NCBI RefSeq assembly: GCF_010550245.1
Contig: NZ_JAAGLU010000004.1
Coordinates: 277,303 to 341,302, forward strand
DNA: 64,000 nucleotides
Origin: Streptomyces sp. SID12501
Lineage (GTDB): Bacteria; Actinomycetota; Actinomycetes; Streptomycetales; Streptomycetaceae
Reading direction: 5' to 3'
A program made the position numbers and the translations under genes. The first letter of the stretch is position 1, and each line of letters begins with the position of its first letter. Below the pieces are notes generated by a model. The model did no database searches, had not been told where the DNA came from, and saw only the letters and a list, made by a program, of their open reading frames with translations. Shown here piece by piece: positions 28,530 to 37,087 of the stretch.

Positions 28530-28597
28530 GCGTCAGGCCATGGATTATCCTTGCCGGGGAAGCAACTGCCCTACGCGGCGAATGGAGAGAACTCGTG

Positions 28598-29167
28598 GTG
28601 CGTTACGCCAAGGAGCACAAGCAGGTGACGCGGCAGCGCATCATCGAGAAGGCCGGCCAGCGGTTCAAGCAGGACGGCATCGACGGCTCGGGCATCTCCA
28701 CGCTGATGTCGGACGCAGGGCTCACCAACGGAGCCTTCTACGCCCACTTCACGTCCAAGGACGACCTCGTCGCCCACGTCCTGGCCGAGCAACTGCGCGC
28801 ACAGATCGCACAGTACGACACCCTGCCGCCCGGTCGCCCTGGACTCGAGGGCCTGATTCGCGAGTACCTGTCGCCCGAGCACCGGGACCACCCCGGCGCG
28901 GGATGTCCCTCCGCCGCCCTGCTCGACGAGATCGGCCGCTGCGAGGACGGGGCCAAGCAGGCCTACACCGACGGCGCACGGGACCTCGTGGAAGAGATCG
29001 GCGCCCGTCTCACACCTGAGGATCCGAAGTCCGCTCGCGGCACGGCCATCGGGCTTTACACCATGCTGGTGGGGACGTTGCAACTGTCCCGCGCCCTCTC
29101 CGACCGGAAGTTCTCCGACGAGGTCCTTGAGAAGGGGATCGAGAACGCGCTCGCATTCATGAGGTGA
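28598..29167 (+). CDS. TetR-family regulator, paralogue 1
   Basis: A 189-aa TetR protein. TRQRIIEKAGQRFKQDGIDG and ISTLMSDAGLTNGAFYAHF form the HTH, and CPSAALLDEIGRCEDGAKQAY and LYTMLVGTLQLSRALSDRKF the ligand domain. GTG at 28598 is chosen because it aligns with the GTG start of the second TetR gene (VRYGTEHKQ) and sits eight bases after GGAGAG; a GTG three bases earlier is possible. It is a close paralogue of the gene at 31695-32297. A perfect palindrome precedes it, suggesting autoregulation. The likely targets are the alpha/beta hydrolase and quinone-oxidoreductase-like genes nearby. Confidence 0.88.
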   Translation: MRYAKEHKQVTRQRIIEKAGQRFKQDGIDGSGISTLMSDAGLTNGAFYAHFTSKDDLVAHVLAEQLRAQIAQYDTLPPGRPGLEGLIREYLSPEHRDHPGAGCPSAALLDEIGRCEDGAKQAYTDGARDLVEEIGARLTPEDPKSARGTAIGLYTMLVGTLQLSRALSDRKFSDEVLEKGIENALAFMR

Positions 29168-29352
29168 GGGGGACGTCCACGGCCACCCAACGGGGTCGCC
29201 GGGAGGCTCCTCCGACCAGAACCACGATCATCGCGGATGCAGCCCTCGCCCCTGGCCTGTTCATCACGTTCCGTCGGGAGGCTGCCGGACCAAACGGTCG
29301 GCCCACCAGGGAGGGCACACACCCCACTCCGTCATACAGGCTCCAGCGTCGA

Positions 29353-30201
29353 TCAGGCCGCGCCCGACTGAGGACTCGATGGTCCGTCGGCACCACGTCC
29401 ACCGTCAGCGACGGCGGCACCCACCACGCCGGGCCCTGCTCCGCCGTCCCGCCGCACCTTGGCCGAACGACGCCGGATCGGCTCCCGACCACGGCCGGCG
29501 AGTGAGTACTTCGCCGTCGAACGGCCGTAGCCGCACCCGTTGCCGGACGAGCCGTTCGAGACAGGGCGGTTGTTCGGTCTGCGAACGGACCGCTTCAGCC
29601 AGGTCCCCCGCGGTTGCAGCAACAACACGCCGAGCCCGGTCAGCGCCACCTGGGCGTCGGCGGCACGGACCTCCAGCGGCACGACGTCGTTGATGGGCAC
29701 GTCCGTCGTTGGACCTTCCGTTCCGGTGGGCGGCCGCGGCAGGTGTGTACGCAGGTAAGCGGCCTGAATGGAGATGACGGCCTCGCGGTCGAGGGCGGAG
29801 TGCTCCGCGATCCGCCACAGCGCGTGGAGTCCGCCGATGCGTGTTTCCGGCTTGTCACTGCCGAGCTGATCGACGGCCGTGCTGAACCGGTCGGTGACAT
29901 AGCCCTCCTGGGTGGCGCGCAGGTCGTCCTGGCTGACTCGCAGTTGCCTCCAGGTGGCGTACGCGCCGAACAGCACGACCATGCCGCCCACGGCCTGCAG
30001 GAGCGTCGCACGGACGTCGTTCACTGCTTTCAGCCGGTCCTGCGCAGCGACGCTCGCCCCGGCGAGATCGTGGTCGACCACCACACCCGGCAGGACGACG
30101 AGCACCGCGCCCAGAACGGTCAGCCCCGCTGTCCCGGCCAGCAGGGCCGCGATCGCACGCCGGTCGCGCCACGGCCTGCGGCCGCGGTCCGGCTCCCCCA
30201 T
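29353..30201 (-). CDS. Membrane protein with pentapeptide-protein-type N-terminal domain, C-terminus degenerate
   Basis: Two hydrophobic segments (AIAALLAGTAGLTVLGAVLVVLPGVV and LLQAVGGMVVLFGAYATW) precede a soluble part reading DRFSTAVDQLGSDKPETRIG followed by GLHALWRIAEHSALDREAVI. This is the conserved module found ahead of pentapeptide repeats in many actinobacterial membrane proteins. Here no pentapeptide repeats follow. After about residue 200 (ALTGLGVLLLQPRGTWLKRS) the sequence becomes Arg/Gly/Ser-rich with no recognisable pattern, so the gene is probably truncated and frameshifted. Function unknown. Confidence 0.6.
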   Translation of the reverse strand: MGEPDRGRRPWRDRRAIAALLAGTAGLTVLGAVLVVLPGVVVDHDLAGASVAAQDRLKAVNDVRATLLQAVGGMVVLFGAYATWRQLRVSQDDLRATQEGYVTDRFSTAVDQLGSDKPETRIGGLHALWRIAEHSALDREAVISIQAAYLRTHLPRPPTGTEGPTTDVPINDVVPLEVRAADAQVALTGLGVLLLQPRGTWLKRSVRRPNNRPVSNGSSGNGCGYGRSTAKYSLAGRGREPIRRRSAKVRRDGGAGPGVVGAAVADGGRGADGPSSPQSGAA

Positions 30202-30280
30202 GTCAACCCCGAGCCGCTCGCCCGGAGGGCGTCACGGCTCTGAGGCAATCAGCCGAAGCGACGACCGCATTTCACCCCTA

Positions 30281-31165
30281 CTACTGTTCGAGGAACTTGA
30301 GAGCCGTCTCCACGAACTGCCGGTGGAACTGGAAGATGCCACCGTGCCCGGCGTCGGGACAGATCACCAACTCGGCGTTCGGCAGTCGTCGCGCGAGGTC
30401 CGCCGAGTTCCGCGACGGGACCATCCTGTCGGCGTCACCGTTTGCGACGAGCACGGGCTGGCGGACGACGGAGAGATCCTGTGGCTTCTCCAGGCCCCAG
30501 CGGTGAATGGCCTTGAGCTGGTTGTTGTACGCGGTGAGGGACATCGCCTTGTCCCGGTCGACGGTCCGCTCCTTCAGGCTGGCCAGGAACTCCTTGCCGG
30601 CCCGACGCCCGCCCGCGGTGCGGGTGAAGAAGAGGAACTGCTTCGGGTCCTGGAAGGTGAGCAGGGCTCGGGCCGTGTCGAGATGGGACAACACCGTCAC
30701 GTTCTTGATGCCCTCGCCGCCCGCAGGACCGGTGCCACTGAGGATCAGCTTGCGGACGAGCTGGGGATCGGTCTGCACGATCACCTGGGCGATCATGCCG
30801 CCCATCGAGAAACCATGAATGTCGACGTGCTCCAGTCCGAGCGCCCGGATGAAGGTGACGGCATCCTTGGCCATCTCCTGGATGGTGCGCGGGGTCGAAC
30901 CGGTGGAAGTGCCGACGCCTCTGTTGTCGAAGGTGATGACGTGGTGCTTGGCGGCGATGCCGTCGACGACCCGTGGGTCCCAGTTGTCGAGGACCCCGTA
31001 GAGATGGTTGAGAAAGACCACCGGGACACCGGACCGGGGACCGAGCTCGCGGTAGGAGAAAGTCACTTCCCCGGCGGTGACGGTGCGGGTCGGCGCGTTC
31101 TTGTACGACGTCACGACGTCGCCTCGTACTTCCTGTGAGTCGTTCACGGTCGTGCCCTTCGGCAT
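30281..31165 (-). CDS. Alpha/beta hydrolase
   Basis: A 294-aa alpha/beta-hydrolase-fold enzyme. VVFLNHLYGVLDNWDPRVVD holds the oxyanion region, HGFSMGGMIAQVIV the nucleophilic Ser, VANGDADRMVPSRNS the catalytic Asp, and PDAGHGGIFQFH the catalytic His. No signal peptide is present. Such enzymes serve as esterases, lactonases or C-C hydrolases. ATG at 31165 is used; a GTG at 31147 (VNDSQEVRG) is an alternative. A 20-bp promoter-region motif upstream (31326-31345) is shared at 18 of 20 positions with the one before the quinone-oxidoreductase-like gene. Confidence 0.88.
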   Translation of the reverse strand: MPKGTTVNDSQEVRGDVVTSYKNAPTRTVTAGEVTFSYRELGPRSGVPVVFLNHLYGVLDNWDPRVVDGIAAKHHVITFDNRGVGTSTGSTPRTIQEMAKDAVTFIRALGLEHVDIHGFSMGGMIAQVIVQTDPQLVRKLILSGTGPAGGEGIKNVTVLSHLDTARALLTFQDPKQFLFFTRTAGGRRAGKEFLASLKERTVDRDKAMSLTAYNNQLKAIHRWGLEKPQDLSVVRQPVLVANGDADRMVPSRNSADLARRLPNAELVICPDAGHGGIFQFHRQFVETALKFLEQ

Positions 31166-31325
31166 CGGGTTTTCTGCGAGGGCGTCGGCCCCTCATCCTG
31201 CGGATTGGCAAGGCGCAGAGCAGTCACCTGCGTCTCCCGACTGCGGCTGCAGTCTGCGGGGTCGACGGTCAAAGGCCGTGGGCGCAGGAACCCTGAGCGG
31301 TTGAGCCCTTCGGCATCACGTCGAC

Positions 31326-31345
31326 CATTAAAGTATGAGCGTAAT
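31326..31345. promoter_or_regulatory. Promoter-operator motif before alpha/beta hydrolase
   Basis: On the minus strand this reads ATTACGCTCATACTTTAATG. It matches ATTACGATCATACTTCAATG at 32415-32434 in 18 of 20 positions. CATACT could serve as a -10 hexamer, with ATTACG overlapping the spacer, a typical repressor site. Confidence 0.55.
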
Positions 31346-31630
31346 CCCATGTGGCCGCAAGTCGGCGCTCGAACGAGATGCGGCTCCCAACCCGAAGCGC
31401 TGCGGGCACGACGGTCCGGGGCGACCGTGCCGCCGCCCACCCATGACCCCCACCCACTCCCCGGACAAGGCGGCGGGCCACAAGTGGGGCCTCGCGGCCG
31501 ACCGAACCCCGTGACACATCCCGGCCGACTCCGAGCCGGCAACGAGACGACCCACAGCGAGGAGGAACAAGGCCACCCGGCGCGAGACCTCGCCACCGAC
31601 GGACGGATGCCGACGCCCCGGGATCATTGA

Positions 31631-31649
31631 ATTATGTTCACAATATAAT
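31631..31649. promoter_or_regulatory. AT-rich imperfect dyad before second TetR gene
   Basis: ATTATGTTCACAATATAAT is an imperfect inverted repeat 46 bp before the GTG start, strikingly AT-rich for this genome. It may be the autoregulatory site or the -10 region of the TetR gene. Confidence 0.4.
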
Positions 31650-31694
31650 CCAGCGAGGGAGAGTGAACGGCCCTCCGAGGAGAAGGAGCATGCG

Positions 31695-32297
31695 GTGCGA
31701 TACGGGACAGAGCACAAGCAGGCGACCAGGCAGCGGATCATCGAGGCGGCCGGGCGCCGGTTCAAGCGGGACGGCATCGACGGCTCGGGCATCTCCACGC
31801 TGATGTCGGACGCAGGGCTCACCAACGGAGCCTTCTACACCCACTTCGCATCGAAGGACGACCTCGTGGCCACCGCGGTCGCCGACCAGCTACGCACACA
31901 GAACGCGAACATCGTCGCGCAGGCGACACCCGGGCGCGCCGGACTTGAGCAGATCGCGCGGTGGTACCTGTCCGCCCAGCACCGCGACAGCCCCGACGAC
32001 GGCTGCCCCTCCGCCGCCCTGCTCGACGAAATCCGGCGCTGCACGGACCCGACCAAGGAGGCTTACACGGACGGCGTACTGAAGGTCATCGACGGCATCG
32101 CCGCCCGCCTGGCACCCGACGATCCACTCTCGGCCCGAACCAAGGCACTCAGCGCCTACGCCATGATGGCCGGGACACTACAGCTCTCCCGCGCCCTCAC
32201 CGACAGGCGTCTCGCCGACGAACTCCTCGAGCAGGGCATCCACAACACCCTCGCACTGCTGGGCGTCGGGCACGAGTGCGCCAGCACCTCCCCCTGA
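31695..32297 (+). CDS. TetR-family regulator, paralogue 2
   Basis: A 200-aa TetR protein nearly identical in its HTH to the one at 28598: TRQRIIEAAGRRFKRDGIDG then ISTLMSDAGLTNGAFYTHF. CPSAALLDEIRRCTDPTKEAY and AYAMMAGTLQLSRALTDRRL follow in the ligand domain. The GTG start has GAGGAGAAGGAG upstream. Because the recognition helices match so closely, both proteins probably bind overlapping operator sets, while the differing C-terminal domains may sense different ligands. Gene order (TetR, hydrolase, TetR, quinone-oxidoreductase-like) suggests a small detoxification or catabolic regulon. Confidence 0.9.
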   Translation: MRYGTEHKQATRQRIIEAAGRRFKRDGIDGSGISTLMSDAGLTNGAFYTHFASKDDLVATAVADQLRTQNANIVAQATPGRAGLEQIARWYLSAQHRDSPDDGCPSAALLDEIRRCTDPTKEAYTDGVLKVIDGIAARLAPDDPLSARTKALSAYAMMAGTLQLSRALTDRRLADELLEQGIHNTLALLGVGHECASTSP

Positions 32298-32407
32298 GGC
32301 TCCCGCAGTACGCGCGCGTCCGCACCGCAGGCGGCTCGGCCACATCCAGGCATCACGCCACGGCAGCCCTCGGAGCTACGGGCCCACTTGCGGCCCGCTG
32401 GTTCGCC

Positions 32408-32434
32408 ACGTAGTATTACGATCATACTTCAATG
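32408..32434. promoter_or_regulatory. Composite operator before quinone-oxidoreductase-like gene
   Basis: ACGTAGTATTACG (32408-32420) resembles the palindrome at 28516. The overlapping ATTACGATCATACTTCAATG (32415-32434) matches the hydrolase promoter motif. One site thus links both other promoters and probably is bound by one or both TetR paralogues. Confidence 0.55.
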
Positions 32435-32626
32435 AGTCTTGCGCATAATCCGCGCTCATCGCGGAGGGCACTCGACCCTCCGTCGACAGCCAGGGCCAGG
32501 AGCCCCGCCTCCCGCGAGGCCCATCGCGCAAAAATCTGCATACCACCACGAATCACTGTCCAATAGCCGGGGAAGCCCGGGATCAACAGCACCCCGTCCG
32601 CCTGCGGACGAGACATGGAGACGACG

Positions 32627-33631
32627 ATGAGGGCCTTCACGGTGGAGCGTTACGGCGACAAGGCCGGCGTGCGTGCCGGCGAAGTGCCGGACCCGGAGGT
32701 GGGTGCGGCCGACGTGCTGGTCCGTATCCAGGCCGCGAGCATCAACCCGCTCGACCGCATGATCCGCGCCGGAGAGATGAAGACGATCCTGCCGTACAAG
32801 GTCCCCTTCGTCCTGGGCAACGACCTGGCCGGAATCGTCGTCGAGGTGGGTGCGGCCGTCACGCGGTTCGCGGTGGGCGACGAGGTCTTCGCGCGGCCCG
32901 ACAAGGACCGGATCGGCACGTTCGCCGAACTCATCGCGGTTCACCAGGACGACGTGGCGCTCAAGCCGACCACGCTGACCATGGAGGAGGCCGCGTCCCT
33001 CCCCCTGGTCGCCCTGACCTCGTGGCAGGTGCTGGTCGAGCGGGCGCACATCCAGCCGGGACAGAAGGTTCTCGTCCACGCCGGTTCCGGCGGCCTGGGC
33101 ACCATCGCCATCCAACTGGCGAAGCAGCTGGGCGCGCACGTGGCGACCACCACGAGCACGGCCAACGTCGACCTGGTGAAGCGGCTGGGCGCGGACGCCG
33201 TCGTCGACTACAAGAAGCAGGCGTTCGAGACGGTGCTGCACGACTACGACGTCGTCCTGGACTCGCTCGGCGGCGAGACGCTTCTGAAATCCCTGGACGT
33301 GCTCAAGCCCGGCGGACAGGTCATCAGTGTCGCGGGCCCGCCCGACGCCGCTTTCGCCAGGGAGCTGGGAGCGAATCCGGTCATCCGGCTGGCGATGTCC
33401 GCGCTGAGCTTCCGCATCCGGCGAGCCGCCCGGCGCCGCGGCGTCACGTACTCGTTCCTGTTCATGAAGGCCAGCGGCGATCAGTTGCGCGAGCTCACCC
33501 CACTCATCGAGGCAGGCAGGATCCGCTCCGTCGTGGACACCGTGTTCCCGTTCGAGTCGACCCGAGAAGCACTGGAGTACGCCGAAGCAGGGCGCGCGAG
33601 GGCCGGCAAGGTCGTCGTCAGGATGAGGTGA
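32627..33631 (+). CDS. NADP-dependent quinone-oxidoreductase-like MDR protein
   Basis: A 334-aa zinc-independent medium-chain dehydrogenase/reductase. MRAFTVERYGDKAGVRAGEV opens it, INPLDRMIRAGEMK and PFVLGNDLAGIVVEVGAAV form the catalytic fold, and VLVHAGSGGLGTIAIQLAKQLGA binds NADP(H). No zinc-ligand Cys cluster is visible, so it is a quinone or enone reductase rather than an alcohol dehydrogenase. The start at 32627 follows GGAG by seven bases; an ATG 12 bases earlier is in frame. The composite operator at 32408-32434 suggests control by the adjacent TetR proteins. Confidence 0.87.
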   Translation: MRAFTVERYGDKAGVRAGEVPDPEVGAADVLVRIQAASINPLDRMIRAGEMKTILPYKVPFVLGNDLAGIVVEVGAAVTRFAVGDEVFARPDKDRIGTFAELIAVHQDDVALKPTTLTMEEAASLPLVALTSWQVLVERAHIQPGQKVLVHAGSGGLGTIAIQLAKQLGAHVATTTSTANVDLVKRLGADAVVDYKKQAFETVLHDYDVVLDSLGGETLLKSLDVLKPGGQVISVAGPPDAAFARELGANPVIRLAMSALSFRIRRAARRRGVTYSFLFMKASGDQLRELTPLIEAGRIRSVVDTVFPFESTREALEYAEAGRARAGKVVVRMR

Positions 33632-33654
33632 GGAAACGGCCCTGCCGACGTCGA

Positions 33655-34311
33655 TGAGGCTTCTCCACGAGCGCCGCAACGCACCAGCACCTGGTGGCGG
33701 CGGCGTTCGTCCAGGGTGGGGAAGAGCCGCTCGACGTCCCGTTCGAACAGGGACTACTCGGTCTGCCGGACGGAAACCGGTTGTCCTCTTCCGCGACGGG
33801 ACGGCCCTTCGTGCGGATCGCGCCGGCCGGGAATCCGCCCTTGTCCAGTACGTCGCCCGTCGCGGCCGTGGTGAACCCGGACGAGGTGATACGGATGCCG
33901 CCATTGCCCCACCAGCCGTTCTCCGTCTTGACCGCTTCGGGAGTGATGGTGGTGAAGTTCTCGATGACCGGTGGTCACCTCGGCGCCACCACCGATCGGG
34001 AGCACTTCCTTGATGACGTCGAGGTTGAAGCCGACGTCGAGGTTGAAGGCGACGTTGGCTGACGCTGCTGCTGACCGACAGACTCTGTGTGATCTGCTGA
34101 CCGGCCTCGACGGCGCTGCCGCAGTTGATGATCAGGTCGGAGGTGTCCGTGGGCGCGCCCACCGAGCTCTTCACCCAGCGCGCGACGACCGGCCCGCCCC
34201 TGAAGAAATGACGGAACCATTGAATCGTCAGAGGCAGGTCCGGATGGGAGCGGCCCGCTTCGGCTCGCCCGGCTGCAGGACCGTCCGTCAGGGCGTACGG
34301 CGACGCGATTG
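33655..34311 (-). pseudogene. Frameshifted secreted beta-rich protein relic fused to transposase-like fragment
   Basis: The minus strand reads WVKSSVGAPTDTSDLIINCG and AVEAGQQITQSLSVSSSVS. After a one-base shift it reads ANVAFNLDVGFNLDVIKEVL and PIGGGAEVTTG, and after another FTTITPEAVKTENGWWGNGG, IRITSSGFTTAATGDVLDKG and GFPAGAIRTKGRPV. The alternating Ser/Val and Asn/Asp strands recall aerolysin/ETX-type pore-forming or other extracellular beta proteins, but I cannot name the family. At its end, LLFERDVERLFPTLDERRRH resembles the N-terminus of an ISAzo13-type transposase. No intact start is present. Two frameshifts make it a relic. Confidence 0.5.
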
Positions 34312-34462
34312 AAATCCATCAGAAATCGGCCGAACAGGACACACAGCCACGCCAACCGGCTTGTCATCCTATGAATTTCTCCAACTCTCCTCTCTGTGTA
34401 CACCGTTGACAGCGCCGCGCCTCCCCTCGATCATCAGACATCCGATGAATTGGAGCCGCTCA

Positions 34463-36811
34463 ATGGGTACGTATCCGAGACGCCAGGTCCTGGGCGCCGC
34501 GGCCCGAGTCGCCGTAGCCGCAGCCCTTCCCCTCACCTCAGTCGCCGCGCACGCCGCCGAACCACTCACCGAGCACGCCGGGCCGTGGGCTCCGGTCCCC
34601 GACCCCGTCCCGGTCCCGCTCGACTCCCTCTACGACAACGACGGCATCGACACGGCCTCCGCACGCGGCGGTGACTTCGACGGCTCGGGCTACACGTTCC
34701 CGGGCGAGGAACTGCCCACGGGCCGTGTCGAAGTCGACGGCACACCCTTCGTCCTCCCGACCTCGAATGCCGGCGCGAAGAACAACGTCGTCGCACTCGG
34801 GCAGCGCGTCGAACTGCCCAAAGGCCGCTACCTCTCGGCCGTCTTCCTCACCTCGGGCAGCTATGGCAACGCCTCCGGCAAAGCCACGGTCCACTACACG
34901 GACGGCTCGACCACGACCGCCACCCTCGGCGGGTCCGACTGGTACGCCGCGGGCGGATCCCTGTCGGTGCCGTACCGCTATGCACCGGACGGCACCAAGG
35001 ACGAACACCGCGTGGGGATCGGCACGTCCGAGCTGTGGCTCGACCCACAGCGCGACGCCGTGGCGATCACGCTACCGGTGACCAACCCGGCGCAGGCCAA
35101 CAAGGCGTCGCTCCACGTGTTCGCGCTGTCCCTGCAACCTGCCGCTCAGGGACGTGCGCTGGTCCTGCGCGGGGCCAGGTCCACGGACTCGCTCCTGGAA
35201 TCGTCCGGCGCCCAGAGCATCGAGGCCACCGTCGTCAATGCGGGAACCGTCGCCGTCCTGGCCGCGGACGGCGTGTCGGTGCGCGTCGACGTTCCGGGAG
35301 CTCGCACCGTCGAGGCCGCTCGTGTCCGCCGCCTGGACCCTGGCGAGCAGGCCCGCATCCGCGTGGGTATCCGCAACCGTGCGGGTACCGCCCCCGGCAC
35401 GGCTCGGGACGGCTCGGTGACCGTCACCGGACGTGGAGCCCAAGCCGCCTCGCAGAAAAGCCGGTTGACCCTCGGTGTCGCCGACTACCAGCCCACTGGG
35501 GCTTCTCTCTCCGGCCACCAGGCACCGTACTGGTTCCAGGGCGCCAAGTTCGGCATCTTCATCCACTGGGGCGTCTACTCGGTGCCCGCCTGGTCTCCGG
35601 TCGGAAAGCAGTACGCCGAGTGGTACTGGAACCACATGCAGGATCCCCAGAACGCCGTCTTCGCGTACCACCGCGAGAAGTACGGCGAGGATTTCGCCTA
35701 CGACGACTTCATTCCGATGTTCACGGCGGAGAAATTCGATCCGCGCGCCTGGGTCGAACTGTTCCGGGACGCGGGCGCCGAATACCACGTGCTGACCTCC
35801 AAGCACCACGAAGGCTTCGCCCTGTGGGACACGAAGGTCTCAGACCGCAACTCGGTGAAGATGGGCCCGAAACGGGATCTCGTCAAGGAACTCTTCGATG
35901 CGTCCCGCCGCTACACACCCGAACTCCACCGCGGGCTCTACTTCTCCATGCCCGAGTGGTTCAACCCGGACAATCCCTGGATGGGCCACGCCCCGCGCAA
36001 TCCGTACACCCAGAAGCCGGTGCCGTACACGGGCTACACCGCGGGCAAGGACTTCGTGAAGGACTACCAGGCCTCGCAGATGCTGGAGCTGATCCAGGGC
36101 TACGACCCGGAGCTCATCTGGTGCGACATCGGCGGTGCCAACGACAGCCTCCATGTCCTGGCCGAGTACTTCAACCACGCAAAGAACCGCGCCCGGCCCG
36201 TCGAGGTCACCGTCAACGACCGTTCGGGCATCGGCTTCCACGACTTCACAACGCCCGAGTACACGACGTACGACAACACGGTCGTCGCCAAGTGGGAATC
36301 CAGTCGCGGCCTGGACCCGTTCAGCTACGGCTACAACCAGGCGACCCCGGACGACGCCTACATGACGACCGAAGCGGTGGTGCACAGCCTCGTCGACATC
36401 GTCTCCAAGAACGGCAACTTCCTCCTCGACATCGGCCCGCGTGCCGACGGCACCATCCCCGAGATCATGCAGACCCGGCTGCGTGAGACAGGCCGCTGGC
36501 TGCGCACCAACGGAGAGGCGATCTACGACACCACGTACTGGTCCCGGATGGCCGAACTGGGCGAGGACCTGCGGTTCACCGTCCGCCCCGACGACGCCTT
36601 CTACATCCACTCCCTTGCCAAGCCTGGCGCAAAACTCACCGTCCAGGCTCCGATCCCGATCCGCAACGGCGACAAGGTGACGATGCTCGGCCACGGCCGC
36701 CCCCTGACATGGACACTCAGCAACGGGGCGCTGGTGATCGACGTCCCCGAAGCCGCACGCAAGGCGGGGCAGCACGCGTGGGTCTTCAAAGTGCACTGGT
36801 GTGCTCAGTGA
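34463..36811 (+). CDS. Tat-exported alpha-L-fucosidase (GH29)
   Basis: The start at 34463 follows GGAG and gives a twin-arginine signal (YPRRQVLGAAARVAVAAALP, processed near AHAAEP). Residues ~40-340 are a beta-rich N-terminal region. The GH29 barrel begins at APYWFQGAKFGIFIHWGVYS (about residue 355), continues with AEYHVLTSKHHEGFALWDTK, and contains LIWCDIGGAND, where Asp555 is the likely nucleophile. NFLLDIGPRADGTIPEIMQ is also typical. The C-terminal ~90 residues form a beta sandwich. The enzyme releases terminal L-fucose from glycans outside the cell. No fucose-catabolic gene is adjacent; IS debris flanks it on the right. Confidence 0.92.
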   Translation: MGTYPRRQVLGAAARVAVAAALPLTSVAAHAAEPLTEHAGPWAPVPDPVPVPLDSLYDNDGIDTASARGGDFDGSGYTFPGEELPTGRVEVDGTPFVLPTSNAGAKNNVVALGQRVELPKGRYLSAVFLTSGSYGNASGKATVHYTDGSTTTATLGGSDWYAAGGSLSVPYRYAPDGTKDEHRVGIGTSELWLDPQRDAVAITLPVTNPAQANKASLHVFALSLQPAAQGRALVLRGARSTDSLLESSGAQSIEATVVNAGTVAVLAADGVSVRVDVPGARTVEAARVRRLDPGEQARIRVGIRNRAGTAPGTARDGSVTVTGRGAQAASQKSRLTLGVADYQPTGASLSGHQAPYWFQGAKFGIFIHWGVYSVPAWSPVGKQYAEWYWNHMQDPQNAVFAYHREKYGEDFAYDDFIPMFTAEKFDPRAWVELFRDAGAEYHVLTSKHHEGFALWDTKVSDRNSVKMGPKRDLVKELFDASRRYTPELHRGLYFSMPEWFNPDNPWMGHAPRNPYTQKPVPYTGYTAGKDFVKDYQASQMLELIQGYDPELIWCDIGGANDSLHVLAEYFNHAKNRARPVEVTVNDRSGIGFHDFTTPEYTTYDNTVVAKWESSRGLDPFSYGYNQATPDDAYMTTEAVVHSLVDIVSKNGNFLLDIGPRADGTIPEIMQTRLRETGRWLRTNGEAIYDTTYWSRMAELGEDLRFTVRPDDAFYIHSLAKPGAKLTVQAPIPIRNGDKVTMLGHGRPLTWTLSNGALVIDVPEAARKAGQHAWVFKVHWCAQ

Positions 36812-36951
36812 CAGTAGGCGGTGGGTTTGGACCGGCCGACGATCCGAACCGGTCGTCGCGGTAGCCCATCGAGTCGGTCGGTCCCACGCCGAGCGCGGGA
36901 CCGACCGACCTTCACGTGGCCGCCGGCCGGATGTCGGCTGGAAATCACGTC

Positions 36952-37087
36952 CTATTCCGCACCCGCGGGTTTCACGGCGACCGACTCCGCCGGGACAGTG
37001 ACATCCCTCGAGGGGTCTGCGGGGATCAGGCTCGCGAAGGCGAAGGCGCCGACGCCCAGGGCCAGGACGGCACGCAGTCCGTTCTCC
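36952..37087 (-). pseudogene. C-terminal tail of a membrane protein truncated by the ISL3 element
   Basis: The minus strand reads ENGLRAVLALGVGAFAFASL then IPADPSRDVTVPAESVAVKP and AGAE-stop. This resembles the last helix and tail of a transporter. Its coding character stops at about 37087, where the ISL3 transposase begins on the other strand, consistent with truncation by the insertion. Confidence 0.4.

Larger units (their letters stand above)
31166..31694. other. Intergenic region, no gene seen
   Basis: About 530 bp separate the hydrolase and second TetR starts. Besides the operator-like motifs at 31326-31345 and 31631-31649, the only notable item is the 12-mer ATGCCGAAGGGC, which occurs at the hydrolase start (minus strand) and again near 31304-31315. 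This suggests that a small duplication or insertion lengthened the leader. The open frames present are Arg/Pro-rich and not convincing. Confidence 0.5.

Noticed and set aside
31166..31310. Possible tRNA-like or small RNA in the hydrolase leader
   Set aside because: I could not fold an acceptor stem or find conserved tRNA bases.
32456..34174. 572-codon minus-strand frame across the quinone-oxidoreductase-like gene
   Set aside because: It is antisense shadow over the reductase; only its N-terminal part overlaps the real frameshifted relic.
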